45,373 nt of DNA from Piscinibacter caeni. GTDB taxonomy: Bacteria; Pseudomonadota; Gammaproteobacteria; Burkholderiales; Burkholderiaceae_C. The notes below the pieces were generated by a model. The model searched no databases, was not told where the DNA came from, and saw only the letters and a list, made by a program, of their open reading frames with translations. Location: assembly GCA_003265685.1 (NCBI GenBank), contig KZ836124.1:1-45373 (forward strand), read 5' to 3'. A program made the translations under genes and the position numbers. This document shows, piece after piece, positions 7,990 through 16,115 of this stretch. How positions within the stretch are numbered: the stretch's first letter is position 1; each line of letters starts with the position of its first letter.

Positions 7990-8712
7990 GTGACCACAGG
8001 CATCATCCTCGCAGGCGGTCTCGGCACGCGCTTGAGACAAGCCGTCCCGGATCTCCCCAAACCCATGGCCCCAGTGGCCGGCAAGCCCTTCCTCGAGCAC
8101 CAGCTCGACTTCTGGATCTCCCAGGGCGTGCGCCGCTTCATCCTCTCGGTGGGCTACAAGCACGAGGCGATCAGCGGCCACTTCGGCACGCGCTTCCACG
8201 GCGCCACCATCGACTACGCCGTCGAGACCACGCCCAAAGGCACCGGCGGCGCGCTGCTGCTCGCCGCCGCGCAGCTGCCCGACGACGCCCCCGCGCTGCT
8301 GCTCAACGGCGACACGTACTTCGACGTGCGCCTCGATGACCTCGCCGCCCGCGCCCGACGCCACCACGCCGACTGGTGCTTCGCGCTGTTCCGCCACGAC
8401 GACCCGGCGCGCTACATGGGCGTGGGCCTGAGCAGCGACGGCCGCATCACCGAACTCAAGTCGCCCACCGCGCCGCAGGCCAACGGCGGCGTCTACTGGT
8501 TCCGCCCGCAGGCGCTGCGCCACGTCGCCTTCGACACCTCCGCGCCGCTCTCGCTCGAGAACGACGTCTTCCCGCGCCTGCTGTCGGGCGGCCAGCGTTT
8601 CGCCGGCCTCGTCTGCGGCGGCGCCTTCATCGACATCGGCGTGCCGGCCGACTACCACCGTGCCGCGTCCGTGCTCGCCCCGGGAGTTGAAACCCATGTC
8701 CTCGCCGGTTGA
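7990..8712 (+). CDS. hddC: D-glycero-alpha-D-manno-heptose-1-phosphate guanylyltransferase (nucleotidyltransferase)
   Basis: A 240-residue sugar-1-phosphate nucleotidyltransferase. It opens with TGIILAGGLGTRLR, the nucleotide-binding G-G-x-G-T-R loop, followed by LPKPMAPVAGKPFLEHQLDF and, mid-protein, LLLNGDTYFDVRLDDL with the metal-binding Asp. Length and pattern fit HddC-type GDP-heptose pyrophosphorylases; glucose-1-phosphate thymidylyl- or mannose-1-phosphate guanylyl-transferases are alternatives. The start is GTG, chosen because GGCGAGG at 7975-7981 is well spaced and because the frame upstream reads through the palindromic element. It overlaps the next gene, gmhA, by 17 nt. It should activate the product of HddA to GDP-heptose. 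Confidence 0.85.
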   Translation: MTTGIILAGGLGTRLRQAVPDLPKPMAPVAGKPFLEHQLDFWISQGVRRFILSVGYKHEAISGHFGTRFHGATIDYAVETTPKGTGGALLLAAAQLPDDAPALLLNGDTYFDVRLDDLAARARRHHADWCFALFRHDDPARYMGVGLSSDGRITELKSPTAPQANGGVYWFRPQALRHVAFDTSAPLSLENDVFPRLLSGGQRFAGLVCGGAFIDIGVPADYHRAASVLAPGVETHVLAG

Positions 8713-9286
8713 ACGCATCCGCCGCAACCTCGACGCCTCCATCAGCGCCAAGCAGCAGCTGCTGTCCGACGACACCACGCTCGCCGCCTTCGCCCGCGCC
8801 ACCGAGATGGTCGTCGCGCGCTACCGCGCCGGCGGGCGGCTCTACATCGCCGGCAATGGCGGTTCGGCGGCCGATGCGCAGCACCTCGCGGCCGAGTTCG
8901 TCAGCCGCCTGGCGCGCGACCGTGCGCCGCTGCCCGCCGAATCGCTGACCACCGACACCTCGATCCTCACCGCGATCGGCAACGACTACGGCTTCGACCA
9001 GGTGTTCGCCCGCCAGCTGGCCGGTAAAGCGACCGGAAAGGATGTCTTTCTCGGCATTACCACCTCGGGCGAATCGCCGAACATCCTGCGAGCCCTCGAG
9101 CAGTGCCGTCGCATGGACATCCCGAGCATCGTCTTCACCGGCCGCAGCGGCGGCGCCGCGCGTGCGCTGGCCGACCACTGCCTGGTGGTGCCGGGCACGG
9201 CGACCAGCACGATCCAGGAACTGCACATCGTGCTGGCGCACACGCTGTGCGAAAGCGTCGAGGCCGCCCTGTTCACCGCCGCCTGA
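8696..9286 (+). CDS. gmhA: D-sedoheptulose-7-phosphate isomerase (phosphoheptose isomerase, SIS domain)
   Basis: A 196-residue SIS-domain protein. It has YIAGNGGSAADAQHLAAEFVSRL (sugar-phosphate loop and a metal/acid site), a second phosphate loop LGITTSGESPNILRAL, and a C-terminal STIQELHIVLAHTLCESVE with the conserved Gln and His of GmhA. It converts sedoheptulose 7-phosphate to D-glycero-D-manno-heptose 7-phosphate in the cytosol, the first step toward both ADP- and GDP-heptoses. It begins inside the end of hddC (17-nt overlap) with GGGAG at 8682-8686. With HddA and HddC it gives three of the four GDP-heptose steps; the phosphatase GmhB is not in the window. Confidence 0.92.
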   Translation: MSSPVERIRRNLDASISAKQQLLSDDTTLAAFARATEMVVARYRAGGRLYIAGNGGSAADAQHLAAEFVSRLARDRAPLPAESLTTDTSILTAIGNDYGFDQVFARQLAGKATGKDVFLGITTSGESPNILRALEQCRRMDIPSIVFTGRSGGAARALADHCLVVPGTATSTIQELHIVLAHTLCESVEAALFTAA

Positions 9287-9304
9287 GAAGGAAGGACTCT
9301 CCCC

Positions 9305-10243
9305 ATGGCCTACGACATCCTCGTCACCGGCGGTGCCGGCTACCTCGGCTCCACGCTCGTGCCCGCGCTGCTCTCGGCCGGCCACCGCGTCACCGTGGTC
9401 GACAACTTCCTGTTCAAGCAGACCAGCCTGAACCACGTGTGCCACGACCCGAACTTCTCGGTCGTGAAGGGCGACATCCGTGTCGAGTCGACCATGGCAC
9501 CGCTGCTGAAGAAGGCCGACATCGTGATCCCGCTGGCGGCCCTCGTCGGCGCGCCGATGTGCAACCAGGACCCGGTGGGCGCCAAGACGGTGAACCACGA
9601 CGCCATCCTGATGATGCTGCGCCTGATGTCGCGCCAGCAGCGCATCCTGATGCCGACCACCAACAGCGCCTACGGCACCGGCGACGAGAACAACTTCTGC
9701 ACCGAGGAGTCCCCGCTGCGCCCGATCTCGCTGTATGCACGCGAGAAGGTCGCGATCGAGGGTGAGCTGATGCAGCGCGAGAACGCGATCAGCTTCCGCC
9801 TGGCCACGGTGTTCGGCATGTCGCCGCGCATGCGCATCGACCTGCTCGTCAACGACTTCACCTACCGTGCCGTGCACGACCGCTTCGTCGTGCTGTTCGA
9901 GGGCGACTTCAAGCGCAACTACATCCACGTGCGCGACGTGGCGCGGGTGTTCCTGCACGGCCTGGCCAACTTCGAGCACATGCGCGGCCAGATCTACAAC
10001 GTCGGCCTGACCGAGGCGAACGTCTCCAAGCGCGAGCTGTGCCAGCACATCGCGAAGCAGCTGCCGGAGTTCGTGTTCGTCGATGCGCCGGTCGGGAAGG
10101 ACCCGGACCAGCGCAACTACATCGTCTCCAATGCCAAGCTGGAGGCCACCGGCTTCAAGCCCGCCGTGACGCTCGATGCCGGCATCGCCGAGCTGATCAA
10201 GGGCTTCACGATGATCAAGAACACGATCCACGGGAACGTGTGA
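9305..10243 (+). CDS. NAD(P)-dependent extended SDR, nucleotide-sugar epimerase/reductase
   Basis: A 312-residue extended short-chain dehydrogenase. ILVTGGAGYLGSTLVPALLSAGH is the Rossmann GxxGxxG motif. TTNSAYGTG supplies the catalytic Ser/Thr region and SLYAREKVAIE the YxxxK pair. Residues KRNYIHVRDVARVFLHGL are the usual substrate-domain signature of UDP-glucose-4-epimerase relatives. The substrate cannot be told from sequence. Within this operon it most likely epimerises or reduces the GDP-sugar made by HddA/HddC/GmhA or the 4-keto product of the ColD-like enzyme (inference). GGAAGGA at about 9289-9295 supports the ATG. It is 18 nt after gmhA and 7 nt before the next gene. Confidence 0.88.
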   Translation: MAYDILVTGGAGYLGSTLVPALLSAGHRVTVVDNFLFKQTSLNHVCHDPNFSVVKGDIRVESTMAPLLKKADIVIPLAALVGAPMCNQDPVGAKTVNHDAILMMLRLMSRQQRILMPTTNSAYGTGDENNFCTEESPLRPISLYAREKVAIEGELMQRENAISFRLATVFGMSPRMRIDLLVNDFTYRAVHDRFVVLFEGDFKRNYIHVRDVARVFLHGLANFEHMRGQIYNVGLTEANVSKRELCQHIAKQLPEFVFVDAPVGKDPDQRNYIVSNAKLEATGFKPAVTLDAGIAELIKGFTMIKNTIHGNV

Positions 10244-10250
10244 GCACGGT

Positions 10251-11372
10251 GTGAAAGTCCTCTACGTCCAGCACGACATGCTGGTCTGGGCCTCGGCCCG
10301 GCAGTGGTCGTACACCACCCACCTCGCCTACGTCGAGGGCCTGCGCGCCGCGGGCCACGAGGTGCTGGTGCTGTTCACCTCGTGCTGGGCCTGGGCGAAG
10401 AAGATCGTCGGCGACCAGCGCTTCGACCAGGTGTGGATCAACGACGTCACCCACAGCCTGGGCCAGCGCCCGGCCTGGGAGGCGCCGCCCTCGCTGACCG
10501 AGGCGGATTTCGCCTGGTTCGCCAGCCTTGCGCCGGTGCGCCTGGGCATCGTGATGGAGACCCTGCACTACGACCCGGCCGACTACGCCGAGGTGCCCGA
10601 GCTCGGCCGCCGCGTGCCGCTGATGCAGCGCGCCGTGCTGCCGCACGTGACGCACTTCTGCGTGGTCGACGAGATGGACGTGCGCCACGTCGAGAACTGG
10701 GGCGCGCGGGCGATCTGGACCCCCTGCCACGTGCCGCAGCGCTTCTTCCGCGCGAGCGCCCCGAACGTGGACCGCCCGGCCGTCTTCATCGGCAGCGGCT
10801 ACGCGCGCCGCGCCAAGTACCTGCAGAACCCGCGCCTCGCCGGGCTGCTCGAGTTCCGCGCCTCGGGCGAACATGCCACCCCGCTGCCCGGCGTGTTCGA
10901 CCAGCTCAACAACCCGGTGCGCCAGGAACTGCTGGCCGGCGAGTACCGCCAGGCCGACTGGACCAACTTCGTCGACACCGCGCAGCAGGTGCGCGCCAAG
11001 CTGTTCGACCTGTTCCTCGACGGGCTGTCGAACTCGCTCGCGACGATCAATCTGCCGAGCTTCGTGAAGACCTACGCCGGCCGGGTGTGCGAGAGCATGG
11101 CGATCGGCCAGCCGGTGGTCTCCTGGCGCGTGCCGGGCCGGCCGCAGACCGAGCGGTTGTTCCGCGACGGCGAGCAGATCCTGCTGTTCGACAACGACGA
11201 CCCTGACCGCCTGGCCACTGCACTCGAGCGCCTGAAGCGCGAGCCCGGCCTCGCGCAGCGCCTCGGCGAGCAGGCGCTGGCCAATGCGCGCCGGCACCAC
11301 ACGTCGGAGCACCGCGTTGCGCAGATCCTCGCCTGGATCCGGACCGGGACCACGCCGATCTACTGGAACTGA
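10251..11372 (+). CDS. GT-B fold glycosyltransferase (family 1/4-like)
   Basis: A 373-residue protein with a GT-B layout. The N-terminal domain starts MKVLYVQHDMLVWASARQWSYTTHLAYVEGLRAAGHEVLVLF. The C-terminal half has SFVKTYAGRVCESMAIGQPVVSWRVPG and a later LLFDNDDPDRLATALERLKREP, the usual E-x-x-A-x-G-x-P nucleotide-sugar site and C-terminal helix of family-1 type enzymes. It probably adds one sugar of the glycan at the cytoplasmic face. The start is a GTG seven bases after the preceding stop, with only a weak ribosome site, so it may depend on coupling. The central HPLPG-like region (170-230) is less typical and donor identity is unknown. Confidence 0.8.
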   Translation: MKVLYVQHDMLVWASARQWSYTTHLAYVEGLRAAGHEVLVLFTSCWAWAKKIVGDQRFDQVWINDVTHSLGQRPAWEAPPSLTEADFAWFASLAPVRLGIVMETLHYDPADYAEVPELGRRVPLMQRAVLPHVTHFCVVDEMDVRHVENWGARAIWTPCHVPQRFFRASAPNVDRPAVFIGSGYARRAKYLQNPRLAGLLEFRASGEHATPLPGVFDQLNNPVRQELLAGEYRQADWTNFVDTAQQVRAKLFDLFLDGLSNSLATINLPSFVKTYAGRVCESMAIGQPVVSWRVPGRPQTERLFRDGEQILLFDNDDPDRLATALERLKREPGLAQRLGEQALANARRHHTSEHRVAQILAWIRTGTTPIYWN

Positions 11373-11374
11373 CC

Positions 11375-12916
11375 ATGACCGATCGCGCCCTCGACGTCCT
11401 GCTGGTTCACCCGGACTCGTCGGCCCAGGCCTACCAGGGCCTGGCGACCACCTACTCGGCGATCGAGCCGCCGACCTGGGCGCTGCTGCTGGCGCAGAGC
11501 TGCCGGGCCAAGGGCTTCGGCGCAGCGATCATGGATTGCGATGCCGAGAAGCTGAGCCTCGAGGCCGCCGTGCAGCGCGCGAAGGACCTGAAGCCGCGCC
11601 TCGTGCTCTTCGTCGTCTACGGCCAGAACCCGAACTCGGGCACGACGAGCATGATCGGCGCGACGCGGCTCGCCGAGGCGATCAAGCGGCATCTGCCGGA
11701 GCTGCCCATCGGCTTCGTCGGCTCGCACACCAGCGCGCTGCCGCGCGAGGTGCTCGCGCTGCCCTTCGTCGACATCGTGCTGCTCAACGAAGGTGTGTAC
11801 GCGCTGCACAACCTGCTGCGCGGCAACCTGAAGAGCGACCTCGCCAAGGTGGCCGGCATCGGCTGGAAGAAACGCGATGCGGCCGGCAAGTCCATGCTGT
11901 GGCTGAACCCGCCGCAGGCCGTGGTGCCGCAGGAACTGATGGACCAGGACCTGCCCGGTTACGCCTGGGACCTGCTGCCCTACAAGGAGCGCCCGCTCGA
12001 CCTGTACCGCGCGCACTTCTGGCACGCCGGCTTCGACCATGCGAAGCGCACGCCGTTCGCCGCGATCTACACCTCGCTGGGCTGCAACTTCGGCTGCGAC
12101 TTCTGCATGATCAACATCGTCAACCGCCAGGACAACGGCGAGGACGTGCATGCAGCCCATTCGCGCGGCATGCGCTTCTGGAGCCCGGGCTTCATCGCGG
12201 CCGAGATGGAGAAGCTCGCCAGGCTCGGCGTGCAGACCCTGCGCATCAGCGACGAGATGTTCTTCCTGAACAAGCGCTACTACGAGCCGCTGCTGCAGGA
12301 CGTGACGCAGCGCCAGCTCGGCCTGAACATGTGGACCTACTCGCGCGTGGACACGGTGCGCCCGGCCGCGCTGGAGCTGTTCAAGAACGCCGGGGTCAAC
12401 TGGCTCGCGCTCGGCATCGAGGCCGGCAGCCAGACGGTGCGCAAGGAGGTGAGCAAGGGCACCTTCCAGGAAGTCAACATCCGCGAGGTCTGCAAGACCG
12501 TGCGCGATGCCGGCATCCACGTGATCAGCAACTACATCTTCGGCTTCCCGGACGACACGCTAGCGACCATGCAGCAGACGCTGGACCTCGCGCTCGAGCT
12601 GAACACCGAGATGGCCAACATGTACCCCTGCCAGGCGCTGCCCGGCAGCCCGATCTACCGCCAGGCCATCCGCAACGGGTGGAAGCTGCCGGAGAGTTAC
12701 GCGGGGTACGCGTTCCTGTCGTACGAGTGCGAGCCGCTGGCGACCAAGCATGTCAGTGCGGCCGAGGTGCTGCGGTTCCGGGACGATGCGTTCCAGACCT
12801 ACTTCACCAACCCGGCGTATCTCGATCTCGTCGGCTCGACCTTCGGCGCGCAGCAGCGTCGGAACGTCGAGGACATGACGAAGATCCGGTTGAAGAGGAA
12901 GTTGCTGGGGGATTGA
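11375..12916 (+). CDS. B12-binding-type radical SAM protein
   Basis: A 513-residue enzyme. Residues 1 to about 180 form a cobalamin-binding-like Rossmann domain (DVLLVHPDSSAQAYQGL, VLFVVYGQNPNS, FVGSHTSALPREVL, VDIVLLNEG). The radical SAM core follows, with the iron-sulfur motif C237-N-F-G-C241-D-F-C244, then LGVQTLRISDEMFFLNKRYY and LALGIEAGSQTVRKEVSKG. It resembles class B methyltransferases and other B12-radical SAM enzymes that modify unactivated carbons. The DxHxxG motif that ligates cobalt is not evident, so B12 binding is uncertain. It ends the glycan operon, 2 nt after the glycosyltransferase, and probably tailors a sugar by C-methylation or rearrangement (inference). Confidence 0.85.
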   Translation: MTDRALDVLLVHPDSSAQAYQGLATTYSAIEPPTWALLLAQSCRAKGFGAAIMDCDAEKLSLEAAVQRAKDLKPRLVLFVVYGQNPNSGTTSMIGATRLAEAIKRHLPELPIGFVGSHTSALPREVLALPFVDIVLLNEGVYALHNLLRGNLKSDLAKVAGIGWKKRDAAGKSMLWLNPPQAVVPQELMDQDLPGYAWDLLPYKERPLDLYRAHFWHAGFDHAKRTPFAAIYTSLGCNFGCDFCMINIVNRQDNGEDVHAAHSRGMRFWSPGFIAAEMEKLARLGVQTLRISDEMFFLNKRYYEPLLQDVTQRQLGLNMWTYSRVDTVRPAALELFKNAGVNWLALGIEAGSQTVRKEVSKGTFQEVNIREVCKTVRDAGIHVISNYIFGFPDDTLATMQQTLDLALELNTEMANMYPCQALPGSPIYRQAIRNGWKLPESYAGYAFLSYECEPLATKHVSAAEVLRFRDDAFQTYFTNPAYLDLVGSTFGAQQRRNVEDMTKIRLKRKLLGD

Positions 12917-12950
12917 GCGGCGTCGCCGGCGCGCGTGTCGGCGTGCTGGC

Positions 12951-15900
12951 TCAGGAGGTGGCCTGAGCGTCGGCGTCGTCGCGAGGGTCGAGCCCCAGGA
13001 TCGGCGCCACCTCCGTCAGCAAGGCACCGTTGGGCTCCCGAGCGGCCGCCTCGGCATGGCGAAGGTGATCCCGTGCGAGCGAAAGGGCGAGCTTGCCCAA
13101 GGCCTCCGGGTAGCGCCTGAGCAGCGGCAGCAGCGTGGCCAGCCCTTCTTCAGCGATCGTGGCGGCCTCGGCATGGCGGCCCATGTCGGCCAACGCCATC
13201 GCGTGCGCGCCCAGACTCCTCGCCAGATCGGCTCCGAAGGCGTCGGGCCGGACCTGGGCGAGGCCGCGGTAGATCTGCACGGCCTCGTCGATGACGGCCA
13301 GCGCGTCCTCGCGGCGGCAGAGGTCGAAAAGCGTTCCGCTCAGGTTGTTCAGGCTCGACGCCAGATCGGGCCCGAAGGCGTCGGGCCGGGCCTGGGCGAG
13401 GCGGCGGCGGATCTGTGCCGCTTCCTCGGCGGCGGCCAGCGCGTCCTCGCGGCGGCCCAGGTCGGAAAGTGTTCTGCCCAGGTTGTTCAGGCTCATCGCC
13501 AGATCGGGCCAGAAGGCGTCAGGCCGAGGCTGTGCGAGGCGGCGGCGGATCTGCACGGCCTCGCCGGTAGCGGCCAGCGCGTCCTCGCTGCGGCCGAGGT
13601 CGGAGAACATGTTGCCCAGGTTGTTCAGGCTCATCGCCAGACCAGGCTCGAAGGCGTCGGGCCGGGCGTGGGCGAGGCCGCGGTAGATCTGCACGGCCTC
13701 GTCGGCGGCGGCCAGCGCGTCCTCGTGGCGACCGAGCTCGGCCAGCCTGATGCCCAGGTTGCTCAGGCCCAGCGCCAGATCGGGCCCGAAGGCGTCGGGC
13801 CGGGCCTGGGCGAGGCGGCGGTAGATCTGCACGGCCTCGTCGGTGGCAGCCAGCGCCTCCTCGCGGCGGCCGAGGTCGGCAAGATCGCTGCCCAGGTTGT
13901 TCAGGCTTGCCGCCAGATCGGGCTCGAAGGCGTCGGGCCGGGTCCGGGCGAGGCCGCGGTAGATCTGCACGGCCTCGCCGGTGGCGCTCAACGCGTCCTC
14001 GCGGCGGCCCATCGCCGAGAGCCGCAGGCCCCAGGTTAACGAGCGGGCGGCCAGTCGGGACTGGCGATCGACGTCGTCGTCGGCAGCGTTGTCGGCCAGC
14101 GTGCGCGCGTGTTCGAGCAGTCGCCATGCCGTGTCCAACGCAACCGGGTCCAGCGCGAGGGATCGCAAGGGCAGGGCCATATTCAGTGCCGCCAGGGCAT
14201 CGATGTCGAGCACCGCGGTCCTTGCCTGCAGATGCGCCAGCAGCGCGCCCGGCGTCTCGACCACGGTCGACACCACGGCCAGTGCCCAGCGTGCGAGGTG
14301 GGCCTCCAGCAGCCGGGCGATCAACCGACCCACGCGCGCCGCCGCCGGGTCGCCATGTTCCTGCGCCGTGCCCCGCTGCAGCACCGTCACCAGGTGCAGC
14401 CGGCGTTCGCGGGCAGCGCCGGCCGTGGCGTCGTCGATGGCGTCGACCCATCCGACACACGCATCGAGCAGCCGCTCTTCGCCGACCCGGGCGACCAGGT
14501 GCTCGCCGAGCAGATCCGGCTCGAGCGGCAACAGACCACCACTCCCGTCGCCATACAAACGCCCCAGGCGCGACAGCACCGGCACCCGGTCCACCGGCTC
14601 GCGCCGCCGGCTGCCGAAGTAGGCATCACGTTCCAGCAGCGCATCCGCCGCGGCCGCCTCCGGCACCCCCTGCACCAGCGTCAGCTGCGCCACCCCCCGC
14701 TCGAGTTCGGTCAATGTCGCCTCGTCCAGCGCGCCGCAGACCGTGGCCCAGTGGCGCCGTTCCAGCCCGAGCACCTGGTCGAGCAATCCGGCCACGCCGC
14801 CGGCGCCACCGTGGCCCGCGCCACCGGCGAGCCACACCAGCGCCTCCATCTGGATCGAGAGCGGCCGGCTGCGTTTCTCGCCGCTCGCGATGCGCTGGCG
14901 CAGGTCCTCGGGCGCGTCACCTGCCGGGCAGGCCAGGCCCTGCTGCTGCAGAACCGGCCGGTAGGCCGCGCAGGCCGCGTCGAACAGCGCCAGCCGCTGC
15001 GCCGGCGAATCGAACGGCGGCAGCGCCACCAGCGCCGGCCAGCTCGGGCGTTCGCCGAACAAGACCTGCACCTCGGGCCGTTCCTCGGTCAACCGCTGCC
15101 ACCACTCGCCCGCGCCGCGCGCCAGCAGCACCAGCCGCAGCGGGCGGCGCGTGGGCTCGACGCGGTTCTCGATCCATTCGGCCAGCTCGGTCAACTCCTC
15201 GCGCCGGCCCTCCGCATAGTCCAGCACCAGCAGCAGCCCGGGCTCGGGGCCGAGTTCCACCAACTGCTGCAGCGCCTGGCGCCGCTGGCGGCGCTGCGCA
15301 TCGTCGGCCTGCGGCGGCACGCGTTCGACGAAGCCGGCCCTCCAGCCGTGCTCGCGCCGCAGCTGCGCGGCCAGGTCGATCAGCAGCCGCGTCTTGCCGA
15401 TGCCGCCCGGGCCGTGCAGCAGCCGACCGGCAGCGCGGCGCGGGTGTTCGAGCGCCCAGCGTCGCATCGCGTCGCGCTGGCCGGTCGCGTCGAGGTAGCC
15501 CACCTGCTCGTAGCGCGCCTGCAGCAGCTGGCTCGGGCTGATGTCGAACACGTCATCAGGCAGTGCGGATTGCTTCGGGTCGACCAGGCGCTGCCGGTAC
15601 TGGCGTTCGTACAGCTCATGCAAGGGGATGACGGTGGGCAGCGGCCGGCCCGCCATCACGCTGTCGATCGCCCGCAGGATGCGCCCGGTGGCGCCGATCT
15701 CCTCGACCTGGTGGAGGTTGAACGGCGCCGGCAGCATGCCCGGCGGCAGCTCCGGCGGGCGCAGGTTGACCAACTTGCCGGCGGCATCGGCCGCGGTGGC
15801 CTCGGCGCGCACCCAGGTCGAGCAGGTGGCCTCGACGGTCCACACCACCACCACGACACGCGCCGCGGCGAGCGCCGCGTCGATCTGCCCCGTGTACGGC

Positions 15901-16025
15901 CCGCGCGCTTCGAGCGCATCGTCCCACCACACCGAACCCGGTCCGTACTGGGCCTCGAGCACCGCGGCCAGCTGCCGGGTCAGTTCGCGGTGCCTGGACG
16001 AGTAGCTGATGAAGATCTGCTGCAT
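12951..16025 (-). CDS. TIR-STAND NTPase-TPR protein (NLR-like)
   Basis: A 1024-residue, three-part protein. Residues 1 to about 130 are a TIR domain: QIFISYSSRHRELTRQL, then STWVRAE with the candidate catalytic Glu75. Residues about 180-560 are a STAND/AAA-type NTPase with Walker A GPGGIGKT at 205-212 and a Walker B strand LLLVLDYAEG with Asp269. The C-terminal third has six 46-residue TPR units (RPDAF-x-PDLA-x-SLNNLG pattern). Bacterial proteins of this layout act as phage sensors whose TIR domain cleaves NAD, but others are regulatory. The frame is open further upstream to 17528, yet the TIR starts at Met 16025, so that start was chosen. It is divergent from two coiled-coil genes across 90 bp. 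Confidence 0.88.
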   Translation of the reverse strand: MQQIFISYSSRHRELTRQLAAVLEAQYGPGSVWWDDALEARGPYTGQIDAALAAARVVVVVWTVEATCSTWVRAEATAADAAGKLVNLRPPELPPGMLPAPFNLHQVEEIGATGRILRAIDSVMAGRPLPTVIPLHELYERQYRQRLVDPKQSALPDDVFDISPSQLLQARYEQVGYLDATGQRDAMRRWALEHPRRAAGRLLHGPGGIGKTRLLIDLAAQLRREHGWRAGFVERVPPQADDAQRRQRRQALQQLVELGPEPGLLLVLDYAEGRREELTELAEWIENRVEPTRRPLRLVLLARGAGEWWQRLTEERPEVQVLFGERPSWPALVALPPFDSPAQRLALFDAACAAYRPVLQQQGLACPAGDAPEDLRQRIASGEKRSRPLSIQMEALVWLAGGAGHGGAGGVAGLLDQVLGLERRHWATVCGALDEATLTELERGVAQLTLVQGVPEAAAADALLERDAYFGSRRREPVDRVPVLSRLGRLYGDGSGGLLPLEPDLLGEHLVARVGEERLLDACVGWVDAIDDATAGAARERRLHLVTVLQRGTAQEHGDPAAARVGRLIARLLEAHLARWALAVVSTVVETPGALLAHLQARTAVLDIDALAALNMALPLRSLALDPVALDTAWRLLEHARTLADNAADDDVDRQSRLAARSLTWGLRLSAMGRREDALSATGEAVQIYRGLARTRPDAFEPDLAASLNNLGSDLADLGRREEALAATDEAVQIYRRLAQARPDAFGPDLALGLSNLGIRLAELGRHEDALAAADEAVQIYRGLAHARPDAFEPGLAMSLNNLGNMFSDLGRSEDALAATGEAVQIRRRLAQPRPDAFWPDLAMSLNNLGRTLSDLGRREDALAAAEEAAQIRRRLAQARPDAFGPDLASSLNNLSGTLFDLCRREDALAVIDEAVQIYRGLAQVRPDAFGADLARSLGAHAMALADMGRHAEAATIAEEGLATLLPLLRRYPEALGKLALSLARDHLRHAEAAAREPNGALLTEVAPILGLDPRDDADAQATS
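13200..14027 (-). repeat. Six tandem 138-bp repeats encoding TPR units
   Basis: The marker GAAGGCGTC recurs at 13236, 13374, 13512, 13650, 13788 and 13926, an exact 138-bp period, inside the 3' part of the TIR-STAND gene. Each unit encodes a 46-residue helical repeat. The copies are very alike at the DNA level with scattered substitutions, which points to recent tandem expansion. There is no spacer structure, so this is not a CRISPR array. Confidence 0.9.
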
Positions 16026-16115
16026 GCGGCCGGACAAGCCGGTTGCCCGGCGCCTGATCTTCGGCGAGGATACGCGCCCTCGCGGGGCCACCCCGCGCTC
16101 CGACAGGAGCTTCGC

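Noticed and set aside
7553-7993. Small open frames within the palindromic element.
   Set aside because: They lack ribosome sites and known domains and run through the inverted repeats in both directions.
13200-14027. Regular 138-bp repeats as a CRISPR array.
   Set aside because: Repeats are contiguous, have no unique spacers and encode in-frame TPR units.
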